This document shows, one piece after another, positions 35,722 through 45,028 of a stretch of DNA of 64,000 nucleotides. Origin of the DNA: Desmonostoc vinosum HA7617-LM4 (lineage in GTDB: Bacteria > Cyanobacteriota > Cyanobacteriia > Cyanobacteriales > Nostocaceae). Below the pieces are notes generated by a model. The model made no database searches. It saw only the letters and a program-made list of their open reading frames with translations, and was not told the DNA's origin. The translations under genes and the position numbers were made by a program. Location of the stretch: positions 1 to 64,000 of the forward strand of contig JAHHHC010000005.1 of NCBI GenBank assembly GCA_019359515.1, in the 5' to 3' direction. Numbering within the stretch: the stretch's first letter is position 1; the number at the start of each line of letters is the position of its first letter.

Positions 35722-36090
35722 ATGGCGCAACGCAAACGAAACTCGCTTGCACTGACCAAAGCTGAACGGCGAATTGAAGGATTACAAACGATTAAACCTG
35801 ACCTAGACTTTGGTAATGGGTTCTCAATTGCTAGTTACAACACTATGATTCAAGATTTACGAGAGAAGCTAGCCGCCCATAATCAAGCACGAACAATGAT
35901 GGATAAAACGCAGAATGCATTAGAAGAAGCAGAACGTGCATTGAATAATTATTCTGAGCATATTTTGCTGAGTGTTGCGTCTTACTATGGCAAAAATAGC
36001 GATGAGTATGGGATGGCTGGTGGAACCCGCAAGTCAGACCGACGCAAACCACGTTCAGTAGTAAATCAAACGGTGAAGTCTGCGGATTGA
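35722..36090 (+). CDS. Hypothetical basic coiled-coil protein
   Basis: A 122-residue protein I cannot assign. It is basic at both ends (MAQRKRNSLALTKAERR and RKSDRRKPRSVV) with a central helical stretch containing a coiled coil (LREKLAAHNQARTMMDKTQ and then ALEEAERALNN). It has no cysteine and no membrane segment. The ATG at 35722 follows a GGGGAAAG site. It is the outermost gene on the nifH side of the nifD element. A nucleic-acid-binding role is possible from charge but not shown. Confidence 0.7.
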   Translation: MAQRKRNSLALTKAERRIEGLQTIKPDLDFGNGFSIASYNTMIQDLREKLAAHNQARTMMDKTQNALEEAERALNNYSEHILLSVASYYGKNSDEYGMAGGTRKSDRRKPRSVVNQTVKSAD

Positions 36091-36487
36091 TTGGTAAATA
36101 AATACCATACACCTGATTTAACGTGAGGAAAAGAGCGATCGCAGTTTATTTTATAATTGCGATCGCCAATTCTCACTATTGTGGAAGCAAAGAAAAAATT
36201 TTTGTAGGGTGGGTTAACGAAGTAACGCACCGTCTTAATCTCATTGGCAGTGCGTTGTGCTTCCTAAAGCTATGCTTAGACCTTATTTAATCTAAAAAAT
36301 AGTCAGTTAAAATAGTCTTTTATTTAGCAGTTTTTATTTAACCAAAATGCAAGTAAATCCTAAAAACCTGACTCTATAAGAATTATACTGTCTTAAGCAT
36401 CAAAAAAAATTGTTAGTGAATAACCCTAAAACTTGCATTTAGGCTAAAAATCGACTCTTTTTTCTACCACTGCTGTAAAATCTGGTT
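36091..36487. other. nifD element right-end spacer
   Basis: Contains a hairpin at 36135-36166 whose two arms are HIP1 sequences (GCGATCGCA / TGCGATCGC), suitable as a terminator for the gene at 35722. A GTAGGGTGGGTTAACGAAGT-type intergenic repeat lies near 36207. A TTTAGGCTAAAAA motif at 36438-36450 mirrors motifs at the other end of the element. Confidence 0.55.
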
Positions 36488-37906
36488 TTATCTGGAGTTA
36501 TACGAGCGTTGGCGTAGCCCCCTGAAGGCATCGCTAGGTTCGGAGTAATCCCAAGAGTGCATTTGACGGAAAGGAAGACCCATCTTTTGGAAGACATACT
36601 TCTCTTTCACACCAGAAGCAATCAAATCGGGCTTGAGTGCTTTAACGAACTCTTCAAACTCGTATGCAGTTACGTCATCGTAAACGATGGTGCCGTTTTC
36701 GATGTAGTGGGTGGTACGTTTGTAGTCGTCGTTATGAGCAAACTCATAACCTGTACCAACCATTTTCATACCCAAATCTTGGAAAGCGGGGACGACGTGA
36801 CGAGGACGCAGACCACCAACCATCATAGCCACGGTCTTACCTTCCAAACGGTGGCGATACTTAGAAAGGATTGCATCCATGGTAGGCTGATACTTGGCAA
36901 TCAATTTCTCAGCGTTTTCTTGGATCTTGGAGTCAAACTTGGAAGCAATTTCCCGTAAAGACTCAGCAATCTTGGTGGGGCCGAAGAAGTTATATTCTAA
37001 CCAGGGAATGCCATAAGCTTCTTCCATGTGACGGCTAATATAGTTCATCGAACGGTAGCAGTGAATCAAGTTCATCTTCACGTTCGGTGTCATCAACATT
37101 TCGTTGATGGTGCCATCACCAGACCACTGAGCAACTACGCGCAAGCCCAGTTCTTCTAACAGAATGCGGCTAGCCCAAGCATCACCACCGATGTTGTAGT
37201 CACCAATGATTGCTACGTCGTAGGGGGTAGACTCAAATTGTAACTTGCCTTCTTTCTTCTCTTTGTCTGCTCTGGTGAATACCCAGTCACGCACCATGTC
37301 GTTAGCAATGTGGTGTCCCAAAGACTGAGAAACACCCCGGAAACCTTCGCAACGTACAGGAACAACTGGCTTACCTGTTTCTTTGGCTGCTTTTTTGGCA
37401 ACTGCTTCAATATCATCCCCAATTAGACCGATAGGACATTCAGATTGAATGGAGATACCACGGCTGAGGGGGAACAGTACTTCTAATTCTTGAATGAGTT
37501 TGGTGAGTTTTTTGTCACCACCAAAAACGATATCTCTTTCTTGGAAGTCAGAGGTGAAGTGCATAGTACCAAAGGTATCAACACCAGTGGTACCGATATA
37601 GTAGTTACGACGACCAGACCAAGACCAGTAACCGCAACCTACAGGCCCGTGACTGATGTGGATCATGTCCTTAATAGGGCCCCAAACCACACCTTTGGAA
37701 CCTGCATAAGCACAACCACGAGCGGTCATCACACCAGGAAGAGATTTGATGTTAGACTTAACGCCGCAATCGCTCTTACCTTCTTCGTATACGTTTAGGT
37801 GCTTTTCCCGTTTTTTGGCTGCTTTTTCGGGATAAGCGCTAAGAACTTCTTTAATTAGTTCTTTTCTTTCTTCAATGATGTTGTTGTTGTTTTCTGGAGG
37901 AGTCAT
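36488..37906 (-). CDS. nifD: nifD 5' segment (nitrogenase MoFe alpha subunit, interrupted)
   Basis: The true NifD part runs from the ATG at 37906 to 36541 (455 residues), followed by 17 element-encoded residues to a stop at 36488. It contains the P-cluster and FeMo-co ligands: [27 protein letters not shown], the FeMo-co Cys in [16 protein letters not shown], and the FeMo-co His in RQMHSWDYS just before the break. An in-frame GTG 6 codons upstream is less likely. The last 44 residues are at 24560-24693; excision of the nifD element restores a 499-residue protein. In the unexcised state the product would be truncated and probably inactive. Confidence 0.96.
   Translation of the reverse strand: MTPPENNNNIIEERKELIKEVLSAYPEKAAKKREKHLNVYEEGKSDCGVKSNIKSLPGVMTARGCAYAGSKGVVWGPIKDMIHISHGPVGCGYWSWSGRRNYYIGTTGVDTFGTMHFTSDFQERDIVFGGDKKLTKLIQELEVLFPLSRGISIQSECPIGLIGDDIEAVAKKAAKETGKPVVPVRCEGFRGVSQSLGHHIANDMVRDWVFTRADKEKKEGKLQFESTPYDVAIIGDYNIGGDAWASRILLEELGLRVVAQWSGDGTINEMLMTPNVKMNLIHCYRSMNYISRHMEEAYGIPWLEYNFFGPTKIAESLREIASKFDSKIQENAEKLIAKYQPTMDAILSKYRHRLEGKTVAMMVGGLRPRHVVPAFQDLGMKMVGTGYEFAHNDDYKRTTHYIENGTIVYDDVTAYEFEEFVKALKPDLIASGVKEKYVFQKMGLPFRQMHSWDYSEPSDAFRGLRQRSYNSR
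36541..36551. other. nifD element core site, nifH side
   Basis: CGGAGTAATCC inside nifD, identical to 24694-24704. It marks the boundary between nifD coding sequence and the element. Confidence 0.95.
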
Positions 37907-38076
37907 TTTTGATCTCTCTTGCACCTAAGGAACGGGGATAGGGATAGGGAAGGGCTATTTTGCCCATCGTCCCCTGTGGGATTGGGGACTTATATGTCCC
38001 CTTGGGGGATGAAAGTAAGGTAAGGAAGAAGGTGAAAGGGTAATTCAAGTCCTTTTTCCTTTTCCTAGGTTATGGT

Positions 38077-39021
<945 letters not shown>

Positions 39022-39138
39022 TCACGCCTGTTGAGCTACGGCAGTGAGCGTGTGTAGAACGTCGCTGGTGGCGATCGCTCTACAGAAAAAGCGGTGGGCA
39101 TGGGACTCATAGTGATTCGTGGTTAAATTTTTATTTAG

Positions 39139-39163
39139 CCTTTGTCCTAAATTAGGACAAAGG
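39139..39163. promoter_or_regulatory. Perfect 25-bp palindrome in the nifU-nifH spacer
   Basis: CCTTTGTCCTAA, a central A, then TTAGGACAAAGG. Read toward nifH it is followed by an A-rich, not U-rich, stretch, so it is not a standard terminator. An mRNA-processing or stabilising hairpin at the 5' end of nifHDK, or an operator, fits better. Confidence 0.6.
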
Positions 39164-39246
39164 AATTACTCATTTTACAAATACGCCATAATGTGTATCA
39201 ACAAACAAGTGAAACTGGACATAAATCAATGCTTAAGTCCTATTAC

Positions 39247-39369
39247 TTAGACACGAGCCAATGCAGCGTTGGTGTCATCTGGCGACACGCCACCCGTAGC
39301 CGTTGCATCACTTAAGTGCTTAAGAATCGCATTGAAGTGTGATTCTTGTAAACTCATCCCTGTATGTGT
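39247..39369 (-). pseudogene. glbN: Relic of the cyanoglobin gene glbN
   Basis: The frame reads THTGMSLQESHFNAILKHL and then SDATATGGVSPDDTNAALARV before a TAA at 39247-39249. From memory, Nostoc commune cyanoglobin reads THAGLNLQQPHFDAIAKHL here, then a similar GVSAEDTKAALDRV end; I count about 24 identities in 40. The His in THTG aligns with the proximal heme-binding His. The first two thirds of the globin are gone: a stop (39370-39372) precedes, and the nifU stop is only 5 nt away. In Nostoc commune glbN lies in exactly this nifU-nifH position. A 36-residue peptide could still start at the ATG at 39357. Confidence 0.75.
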
Positions 39370-39374
39370 TTAGA

Positions 39375-40313
39375 CTATGGCTCAACTGCTTCTACTACCA
39401 GATCCTTGCTGATGCGATCGCGCAACCTAGATTCAATCGCAACCTTAAGGGTGGCTGTGCTGCTAGAACAAGAACCGCAAGCACCCTGTAATATAACTTG
39501 AACGCGAAGGACGTCCCGTCCTGCTTCGCTAACGCCTTCTACGTCGTATAGTTCAACGTCTCCCCCGTCAGCAATCAACACTGGTCTAACTTCTTCGTCT
39601 AGCACCTTTTGAATCAGGGCAATTTTTTGTACAGTTGTTAATTGTCGTTGCGATTGCTGTTTAGAATTAGCAAGATCTGTAGCAACTTTCACACCATAAT
39701 TATTGAGCGCAGGTGCAGAGATTTTTTGTTGCACACTCTTAATAATATCATCAATGTTGGCCAAACAAGAACCGCATCCACCGCCAGCTTTGACATAATT
39801 TGTTACCTCTTCCGCAGTGGTAAGATGATTTTCTGTAATCACGCGGCGGATTTTAGATTCGCTAATGCCAAAGCAGCTACAAACTAGCGCTCCTTCATCA
39901 TCATCGTCATGGACAACTAGGGGAATACCGCGATAATTATAAATCGCAGCTTCTAGCGCTTCTTGACCCATGACAGAGCAGTGCATTTTGGCTTCTGGCA
40001 AACCACCTAAGTAGTTGGCAATATCTTTATTGGAAACTTTTAACGCATCATCCAAGGTTAAACCCTTGATAATTTCAGTCAGCGCACTAGAAGAAGCGAT
40101 CGCACTAGTACAGCCAAAGGTTTGAAAGCGTGCATCAAGAATCTTATCAGATTCTACTTCCACTTTGAGGTGCAGTCTTAGAGCATCACCGCAAGCAATG
40201 CTACCGACTTCACCCATTGACACTTTTACTCCAGGTTCGCCTTGATCTTCAATAGCTCCCTGATTTTGAGGATTGTAAAATAGTTCTAATACTTTATCTG
40301 TGTAGTCCCACAT
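39375..40313 (-). CDS. nifU: Fe-S cluster scaffold NifU
   Basis: A 312-residue three-domain scaffold. N-terminal IscU-like domain (1-125) with Cys in SIACGD, FGCTSA and MHCSVM. Central [2Fe-2S] ferredoxin-like domain with CSCFG and GGGCGSC. C-terminal Nfu domain with the CxxC in QGACGSCSS. It receives sulfur from NifS and supplies clusters to NifH and to NifB-co synthesis. It lies downstream of nifS by about 130 bp of short repeats. Length is normal for Nostocales. Confidence 0.97.
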   Translation of the reverse strand: MWDYTDKVLELFYNPQNQGAIEDQGEPGVKVSMGEVGSIACGDALRLHLKVEVESDKILDARFQTFGCTSAIASSSALTEIIKGLTLDDALKVSNKDIANYLGGLPEAKMHCSVMGQEALEAAIYNYRGIPLVVHDDDDEGALVCSCFGISESKIRRVITENHLTTAEEVTNYVKAGGGCGSCLANIDDIIKSVQQKISAPALNNYGVKVATDLANSKQQSQRQLTTVQKIALIQKVLDEEVRPVLIADGGDVELYDVEGVSEAGRDVLRVQVILQGACGSCSSSTATLKVAIESRLRDRISKDLVVEAVEP

Positions 40314-40441
40314 ATTAAGTTCCGAGTGCTGAGTAGTGAGTGCTGAGTGGGGCTAGGGACTGGGGACTAGGGACTAGGGACTAGGGAAAAATTTCCCAAT
40401 ACCCAGTACCCGATCCCCAATACCCAGTACCTACTCCTTAA

Positions 40442-41650
40442 TTAACGATGAACCAATGCTTGTTCTTGCTCTTGCAACCAACCCGCATCATCATTTTTGA
40501 AGGGTGAGAGGGCGCGTAAACGCTCTACAATATTGGGCATGACTGCGATTACTTGATCAATTTCGGCGTCTGTGGTGTAGCGACAGAGACTAAAGCGAAT
40601 GGAACCATGCAAGGTGGTGTAAGGTAAACCCATTGCCCGGAGGACGTGAGAAGGTTCCAATGAGCCAGAGGTACAAGCGGAACCAGATGAGGCACAGATA
40701 CCGAATTTATTTAGGGATAGTAAGATGGCTTCACCTTCAATGTACTTGAAGCCTATATTAGTAGTGTTTGGCAATCTCTGCGTTGGATCACCATTCACTT
40801 CACAGTCGGGAATTTTAGCAAGTAAGGTTTGTTCGAGGCGATCGCGCAGCCTTCTTTCTCTTTTGGTTGCTTCTTCTAAGTGTAACAGTTCTAGCTCAGC
40901 GGCTTTGCCTAAAGCGACAATTCCCGGAACATTCTCTGTTCCCGCTCGGCGTCCCCGTTCTTGGTGTCCACCAATCAGCAGGGGACGGAATCTTACCCCG
41001 CGTCGCACATATAAAGCGCCAATTCCCTTGGGTGCGTGAATCTTGTGACCAGACATAGTTAACATATCTATGGTGCTGGTCTTCATATTTAAGGGTATTT
41101 TACCCACTGCTTGCACCGCATCCACATGGAAGAGAGCGCCACGTTCCTTAACTCTTAACCCAATCTGTTCAATTGGGAAAATTGTACCGGTTTCGTTGTT
41201 AGCATACATAATTGTCACCAAGGCGGTGTTACCCGTCAGTGAGGCTTCTAGTTCATCTAGATCTAATTGCCCTTGATGATTTACTGAAAGGTAGGTAACA
41301 CTGTAACCTTGGGTTTCTAATTGTTTGCAGACATTCAGTACTGCTGGATGTTCAACTTGCGTGGTGATGATATGTCGCTTTTCTGGTTGCGCTAACAGTG
41401 CGGCGCGAATTGCAGCGTTATCGCCTTCAGTACCACAACTGGTGTAAATAATTTCTGATTCATCGGCACCCAAAAGGGCTGCTAGTTGTTCTCTGGCTGT
41501 CTTTACTGCTTTGCCAAGTTGTCCGCCAAAGGTGTGCATACTGGAGGGATTGCCGTAGTAGTCCCTCAGATAAGGCAACATCGCCTCTAAAACTTCTGGG
41601 TCTAGTTTAGTTGTGGCATTGTTATCGAGATAGATGCAGTTCTTTTGCAT
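40442..41650 (-). CDS. nifS: Cysteine desulfurase NifS
   Basis: A 402-residue PLP enzyme that takes sulfur from cysteine to build clusters on NifU. Visible: the N-terminal YLDNNATTKLD, the PLP-lysine region TMSGHKIHAPKG, and the active-site cysteine loop ICASSGSACTSGSLEPSHVL. It is downstream of fdxN by about 60 bp. NifP, encoded at 49.5 kb, may raise its cysteine supply. Confidence 0.97.
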   Translation of the reverse strand: MQKNCIYLDNNATTKLDPEVLEAMLPYLRDYYGNPSSMHTFGGQLGKAVKTAREQLAALLGADESEIIYTSCGTEGDNAAIRAALLAQPEKRHIITTQVEHPAVLNVCKQLETQGYSVTYLSVNHQGQLDLDELEASLTGNTALVTIMYANNETGTIFPIEQIGLRVKERGALFHVDAVQAVGKIPLNMKTSTIDMLTMSGHKIHAPKGIGALYVRRGVRFRPLLIGGHQERGRRAGTENVPGIVALGKAAELELLHLEEATKRERRLRDRLEQTLLAKIPDCEVNGDPTQRLPNTTNIGFKYIEGEAILLSLNKFGICASSGSACTSGSLEPSHVLRAMGLPYTTLHGSIRFSLCRYTTDAEIDQVIAVMPNIVERLRALSPFKNDDAGWLQEQEQALVHR

Positions 41651-41708
41651 TGTTTTTAATTTAATTTGCCAATATCTTAGTAGTGCTGAGTGCTGTCTTC
41701 AGGCTTCA

Positions 41709-42056
41709 TTATGCTCCCGTTGCTTGGTGTTGACGTTTTTGCAACTGTTCAGAATATTTCTGGGAATAACATTTAAACCAATTTTCCCAGTAATCTTGTT
41801 TATTTGTTAACTTTGCTAGTACGCGGTTGTAATTAGCAAACCAATCTTCCCAGTAATCGCCAGTCTGCTTGACGCAACCGTCGCAAGTAGGACAACCAGC
41901 TTTACATTGGGGCACAGTATGAATACTACCAACGCAGTTTGTGCAAAGTTCCGGGTCAATCCAGTGTTGGCCATCAACTAATTTAACTGCACCAGTAGGA
42001 CATACAGAGAGACAGAGATTGCAGGAAATACATTGGCTAGTGATTTTGTAAGCCAT
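41709..42056 (-). CDS. fdxN: Bacterial-type ferredoxin FdxN
   Basis: A 115-residue ferredoxin with two cluster motifs: CISCNLCLSVCPTG preceded by C9 (first 4Fe-4S) and C38-x-x-C41 with CKAGCPTC for the second. It is not interrupted, unlike fdxN in Anabaena PCC 7120. The start at 42056 has GGAG 8-9 nt upstream. Its 5' end, including the ribosome-binding site and first nine codons, is repeated twice more upstream (42182 and 42331). It donates electrons in NifB/nitrogenase maturation in related systems. It follows nifB. Confidence 0.95.
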   Translation of the reverse strand: MAYKITSQCISCNLCLSVCPTGAVKLVDGQHWIDPELCTNCVGSIHTVPQCKAGCPTCDGCVKQTGDYWEDWFANYNRVLAKLTNKQDYWENWFKCYSQKYSEQLQKRQHQATGA

Positions 42057-42477
42057 GATTATTCTCCTTAAGAATTTGGGGAGTGGTGAGTGGGGAGTGG
42101 TGAGTGGGGAGTGGATTTAGGAAAGAGGTAATAGGTGAGGAATAATCTCTTCTCTTCCCTACTCCCTACTCCCTACTCCCTAAATACATTGGCTAGTGAT
42201 TTTGTAAGCCATGATTATTCTCCTTAAGAATTTGGGGAGTGGTGAGTGGGGAGTGGATTTAGGAAAGAGGTAATAGGTGAGGAATAATCTCTTCTCTTCC
42301 CTACTCCCTACTCCCTACTCCCTACTCCCTAAATACATTGGCTAGTGATTTTGTAAGCCATGATTATTCTCCTTAAGAATTTGGGGAGTGGTGAGTGGGG
42401 AGTGGTGAGTGGGGAGTGGATTTAGGAAAGAGGTAATCGGTGAGGAATAATCTCTTCTCTTCCCTACTCCCTACTCC
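42026..42477. repeat. Tandem triplication of the fdxN leader
   Basis: Three units of about 150 bp start at 42026, 42182 and 42331 (offsets 156 and 149). Each contains the first nine codons of fdxN, its AAGGAG site, and GGGGAGTGGTGAG / CTACTCC repeat blocks. The two extra copies, read on the minus strand, encode complete 10-codon peptides (MAYKITSQCI) with good ribosome-binding sites. They lie in the nifB-fdxN mRNA spacer. Confidence 0.95.
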
Positions 42478-43929
42478 CTACTCCCTATTCCATTGCTCGT
42501 AAAACTCCAAAGCAACCTTTTCAATCACGTCGTAGGCTTCAACAGTATGTATGCCAGCTTGCTGCAATTTTTCTTGAGGACAGTTACCAATCTTGGAGAC
42601 TAATACTGCTTTGCAATCTGCGATCGCTTTCATAATATGTTCAAATGTGGCTTCTTCTCCGTATCCACCTTGACAATATTGATCGATTTTGCGATGACTG
42701 ATAAAGCGAACTTCTTTACCATCCACTTCGTAAATCTGGAATTCCTTCGCATGTCCGAAGTGCTGGTTAACTAATCCACCGCCTTTGGTTGCTACTGCAA
42801 CTAAGATTTTAGGATTGTTTTGTCCAACAGGTGCGCTTTGGCTCGTCTCTAATGCTTTTTCTTTGGCTGCTTTAATTTCTTCTCTAAACTTCTCAATACC
42901 TTCGTGAACTTCTTGACGAGTTTCGAGGTTGTACTCTGGGGACATTTCCAAGAATTTATCTTTGGTAAATTCCTGGCTGCGATCTTCTCCTAATAATCCG
43001 ACGGCATCGGCTCGGCACTGGCGGCAATGACGCATCATTTTCATGTTGCCAGAGCAATTATCTTGCACTTCTTTGAGTTCTTTGGTGGTTGGGCCGCGTT
43101 GACCGGTTAAACCAAAGTGTGTGCCGTGTTCTGGTGCCGAAATCAAGGGCATAATATTGTGTAAGAATGCACCTTTAGAGCGAATCATTTTGTTCACTTC
43201 TACTAGGTGTTGATCATTAATGCCCGGAATCATCACGGAGTTGACTTTGCAGAGGATGTCAGCTTCTTGTAAAGCTTGCAATCCTTCGAGCTGCTTTTCA
43301 AGCAGAATTCTCGCCCCTTCAACGCCTCTGTAACGTCTACGTTTGTAATGAACCCAAGAATAAATCTGTGCGCCGATTTCTGGGTCGATGGTGTTAAGGG
43401 TGATAGTAACGTGATCTATATTTAATTGTTTAATGCGATCGACGTATTCGGTCAGCATTAAACCATTAGTTGATAAGCAAAGCTTGATATCTGGTGCTTT
43501 GTCTGCAATCAACTCAAAAGTGCGGAATGTCTTTTCTGGATTCGCCAAAGGATCGCCAGGCCCCGCAACTCCCAAGACTGTCATTTGGGGAATCTTACCT
43601 GCAATCACCAAAACTTTATGTGCTGCTTCTTCTGGTGTCAGCAACTCGCTAACTACTCCTGGACGGCTTTCGTTAGCGCAGTCATATTTCCGGTTGCAAT
43701 AGTTGCATTGAATGTTACAAGCTGGAGCAACTGCAACGTGCATCCGGGCGTAGTGGTGATGGGCTTCTTCGCTATAGCAGGGATGTTTGGCAATGCGTTC
43801 TTTGAGTTTTTCGTCCATTTCTGGGGTAGCGCTGCTTTTGCTATCGCAGCCGCAACCACCTTTTTTTGCTTGGGTTATTGTTGGTTCCTGTTCGGAGGAG
43901 GTGAGGAGTCCTGTAGCCTGTGGTGTCAT
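42478..43929 (-). CDS. nifB: FeMo-co biosynthesis radical SAM protein NifB
   Basis: A protein of 483 residues from the ATG at 43929. The radical-SAM motif CNIQCNYC follows a His/Tyr-rich lead ([15 protein letters not shown]). The C-terminal 110 residues are a NifX-like domain ([19 protein letters not shown]). It makes NifB-co, the 8Fe-9S-C core of FeMo-co. The frame is open upstream to 44103 with a Ser-rich leader; the start cannot be fixed because neither option has a good Shine-Dalgarno. It heads the nifB-fdxN-nifS-nifU unit. A three-site motif array lies upstream at 44394-44460. Confidence 0.95.
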   Translation of the reverse strand: MTPQATGLLTSSEQEPTITQAKKGGCGCDSKSSATPEMDEKLKERIAKHPCYSEEAHHHYARMHVAVAPACNIQCNYCNRKYDCANESRPGVVSELLTPEEAAHKVLVIAGKIPQMTVLGVAGPGDPLANPEKTFRTFELIADKAPDIKLCLSTNGLMLTEYVDRIKQLNIDHVTITLNTIDPEIGAQIYSWVHYKRRRYRGVEGARILLEKQLEGLQALQEADILCKVNSVMIPGINDQHLVEVNKMIRSKGAFLHNIMPLISAPEHGTHFGLTGQRGPTTKELKEVQDNCSGNMKMMRHCRQCRADAVGLLGEDRSQEFTKDKFLEMSPEYNLETRQEVHEGIEKFREEIKAAKEKALETSQSAPVGQNNPKILVAVATKGGGLVNQHFGHAKEFQIYEVDGKEVRFISHRKIDQYCQGGYGEEATFEHIMKAIADCKAVLVSKIGNCPQEKLQQAGIHTVEAYDVIEKVALEFYEQWNRE

Positions 43930-45028
43930 TGAATTTCGCAAGGAATCGGTATCGGTGGACTGGCTGCCACTGTGGGAGATGCCGTTGCTACTCTCTGTGC
44001 CCAAGGAATTGAAGTCGCGTCTGATACTCACGCTGCCCACTCTGTAGCGGTAGCGTAGACACCTGATGAGGGCGGCTGTTCGCAGAGTAGGGCAGGCTAT
44101 CAATCTATAAGTTTCGGCTGGTGTGTGTCAACGTTTGGGTAGGGGTAGAATTTGTGTGTACAGCCGCGACTTCTATTCACAGAGGCATGGTGCTATCTCA
44201 TCCCTCCACTCACTTTTCGCTTCTGGTTTTATCAGGGCGTTAAGTGATTGGCGATATAAGATTTATATCAGTCGTCTTTGATAGCAGCAGCTTGTCTATC
44301 TAGGATAGAATTTATTGGATTTATTACTTTTGTACTCAAGATTCAGAACCCTATAATTTAGGGCATTCCAAGAATTAAAATATTTTTTTTCAGGTAGGGG
44401 TTCTAGTATTTTTTGATTAGGGTTCGAGTATTTATGAACGGGGGTTCAGGATTTCTTTGTACTCAGCCACAACCCAACACCAGCAAAGATTTCAACTTGG
44501 TTGGAACTAATTTTAAGATATATTAGCTTGTACTCAAAACTCCTCAAATCCTTCACAAAACAGCCAGTACTAAAGGATCTGAGGGGAAAAACTGGAGTAG
44601 GCTACGTCGTGCTACCCCAGATGCGTGCGAAATTCAATTCTGTATCTAACATATCATTTTTTTTCAGGAAAAAATGCAATTCATATTTTCTTAAGTTTTG
44701 CCGGAATAATAATATTAAATTGCGCTTGGAAGTCTGATCAGGTAAGGCATGTAAGTTACTGTATCTAAACGAGTTAATGAACATTATTTGCAATTAATTT
44801 CATTTTAAAGCTTTTGATCAGCTTTTGTCATTTATCCCAGCCTACATCCATCCACAAATAGCGATCGCTCCGGTTCCAACTCAGTTAAAATATCTTGATA
44901 TAAATATTTTTTGTTTCGCGCAAAAACAAGGCAGCGCGTTGCGGAGCGAGTTGTTCATAGGGGTTTCCCCATGAACAACTCGCGTCGGGGTTCACCCCGT
45001 TGTAGCGACTGCCGCACAAAACAGAGAC
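43930..45028. other. nifB upstream region and repeat-rich spacer
   Basis: No gene is supported. It holds the nifB promoter region with the motif array at 44394-44460. Near 44935-45005 is a G/C-rich module with a hairpin (CGAGTTGTTCAT at 44947 paired with ATGAACAACTCG at 44971-44982), also present in part near 10220, just before the S41 peptidase gene. Confidence 0.6.
44394..44460 (-). promoter_or_regulatory. Three 22-bp-phased motifs upstream of nifB (candidate CnfR/PatB sites)
   Basis: On the strand of nifB the sites read AAAGAAATCCTGAACCCCC, TAAATACTCGAACCCT and AAAAAATACTAGAACCCCT, with the GAACCC block repeating exactly every 22 bp. The site nearest nifB is the best match. The same array occurs upstream of nifP at 49310-49371 in the same relative orientation. 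CnfR (PatB) is known to activate nifB and nifP promoters in cyanobacteria; assignment to it is inferred. It is about 470 bp from the nifB start. Confidence 0.7.

Larger units (their letters stand above)
24694..36551. mobile_element. nifD element (XisA-type developmental excision element)
   Basis: An element of 11,847 bp (repeat to repeat) that splits nifD. Its ends are the 11-bp direct repeats CGGAGTAATCC at 24694-24704 and 36541-36551, identical, as I recall, to the core sites of the Anabaena PCC 7120 nifD element. It encodes an XisA-like recombinase just inside the nifK-side end. Cargo: a Uma2 protein, two MASE1 sensor kinases, a FAD/Rieske oxidoreductase, a receiver-histidine kinase and a hypothetical protein, with two copies of one MITE, a second MITE and a 20-bp tandem repeat. 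Excision during heterocyst differentiation should restore nifD and nifDK co-transcription. Confidence 0.96.

Noticed and set aside
36488-37906. nifD as a pseudogene because of its early stop and odd C-terminus
   Set aside because: The odd tail is element sequence; the missing 44 codons are at 24560-24693 and join in frame through the 11-bp direct repeat.
41709-42056. A possible fdxN element
   Set aside because: fdxN is continuous and of normal length; the neighbouring extra fdxN starts come from a small tandem triplication, not from an excisable element.
43930-44103. N-terminal extension of NifB as the certain start
   Set aside because: The frame is open, but the leader is Ser/Arg-rich and unlike the family core, and no ribosome-binding site supports it; left as an alternative only.
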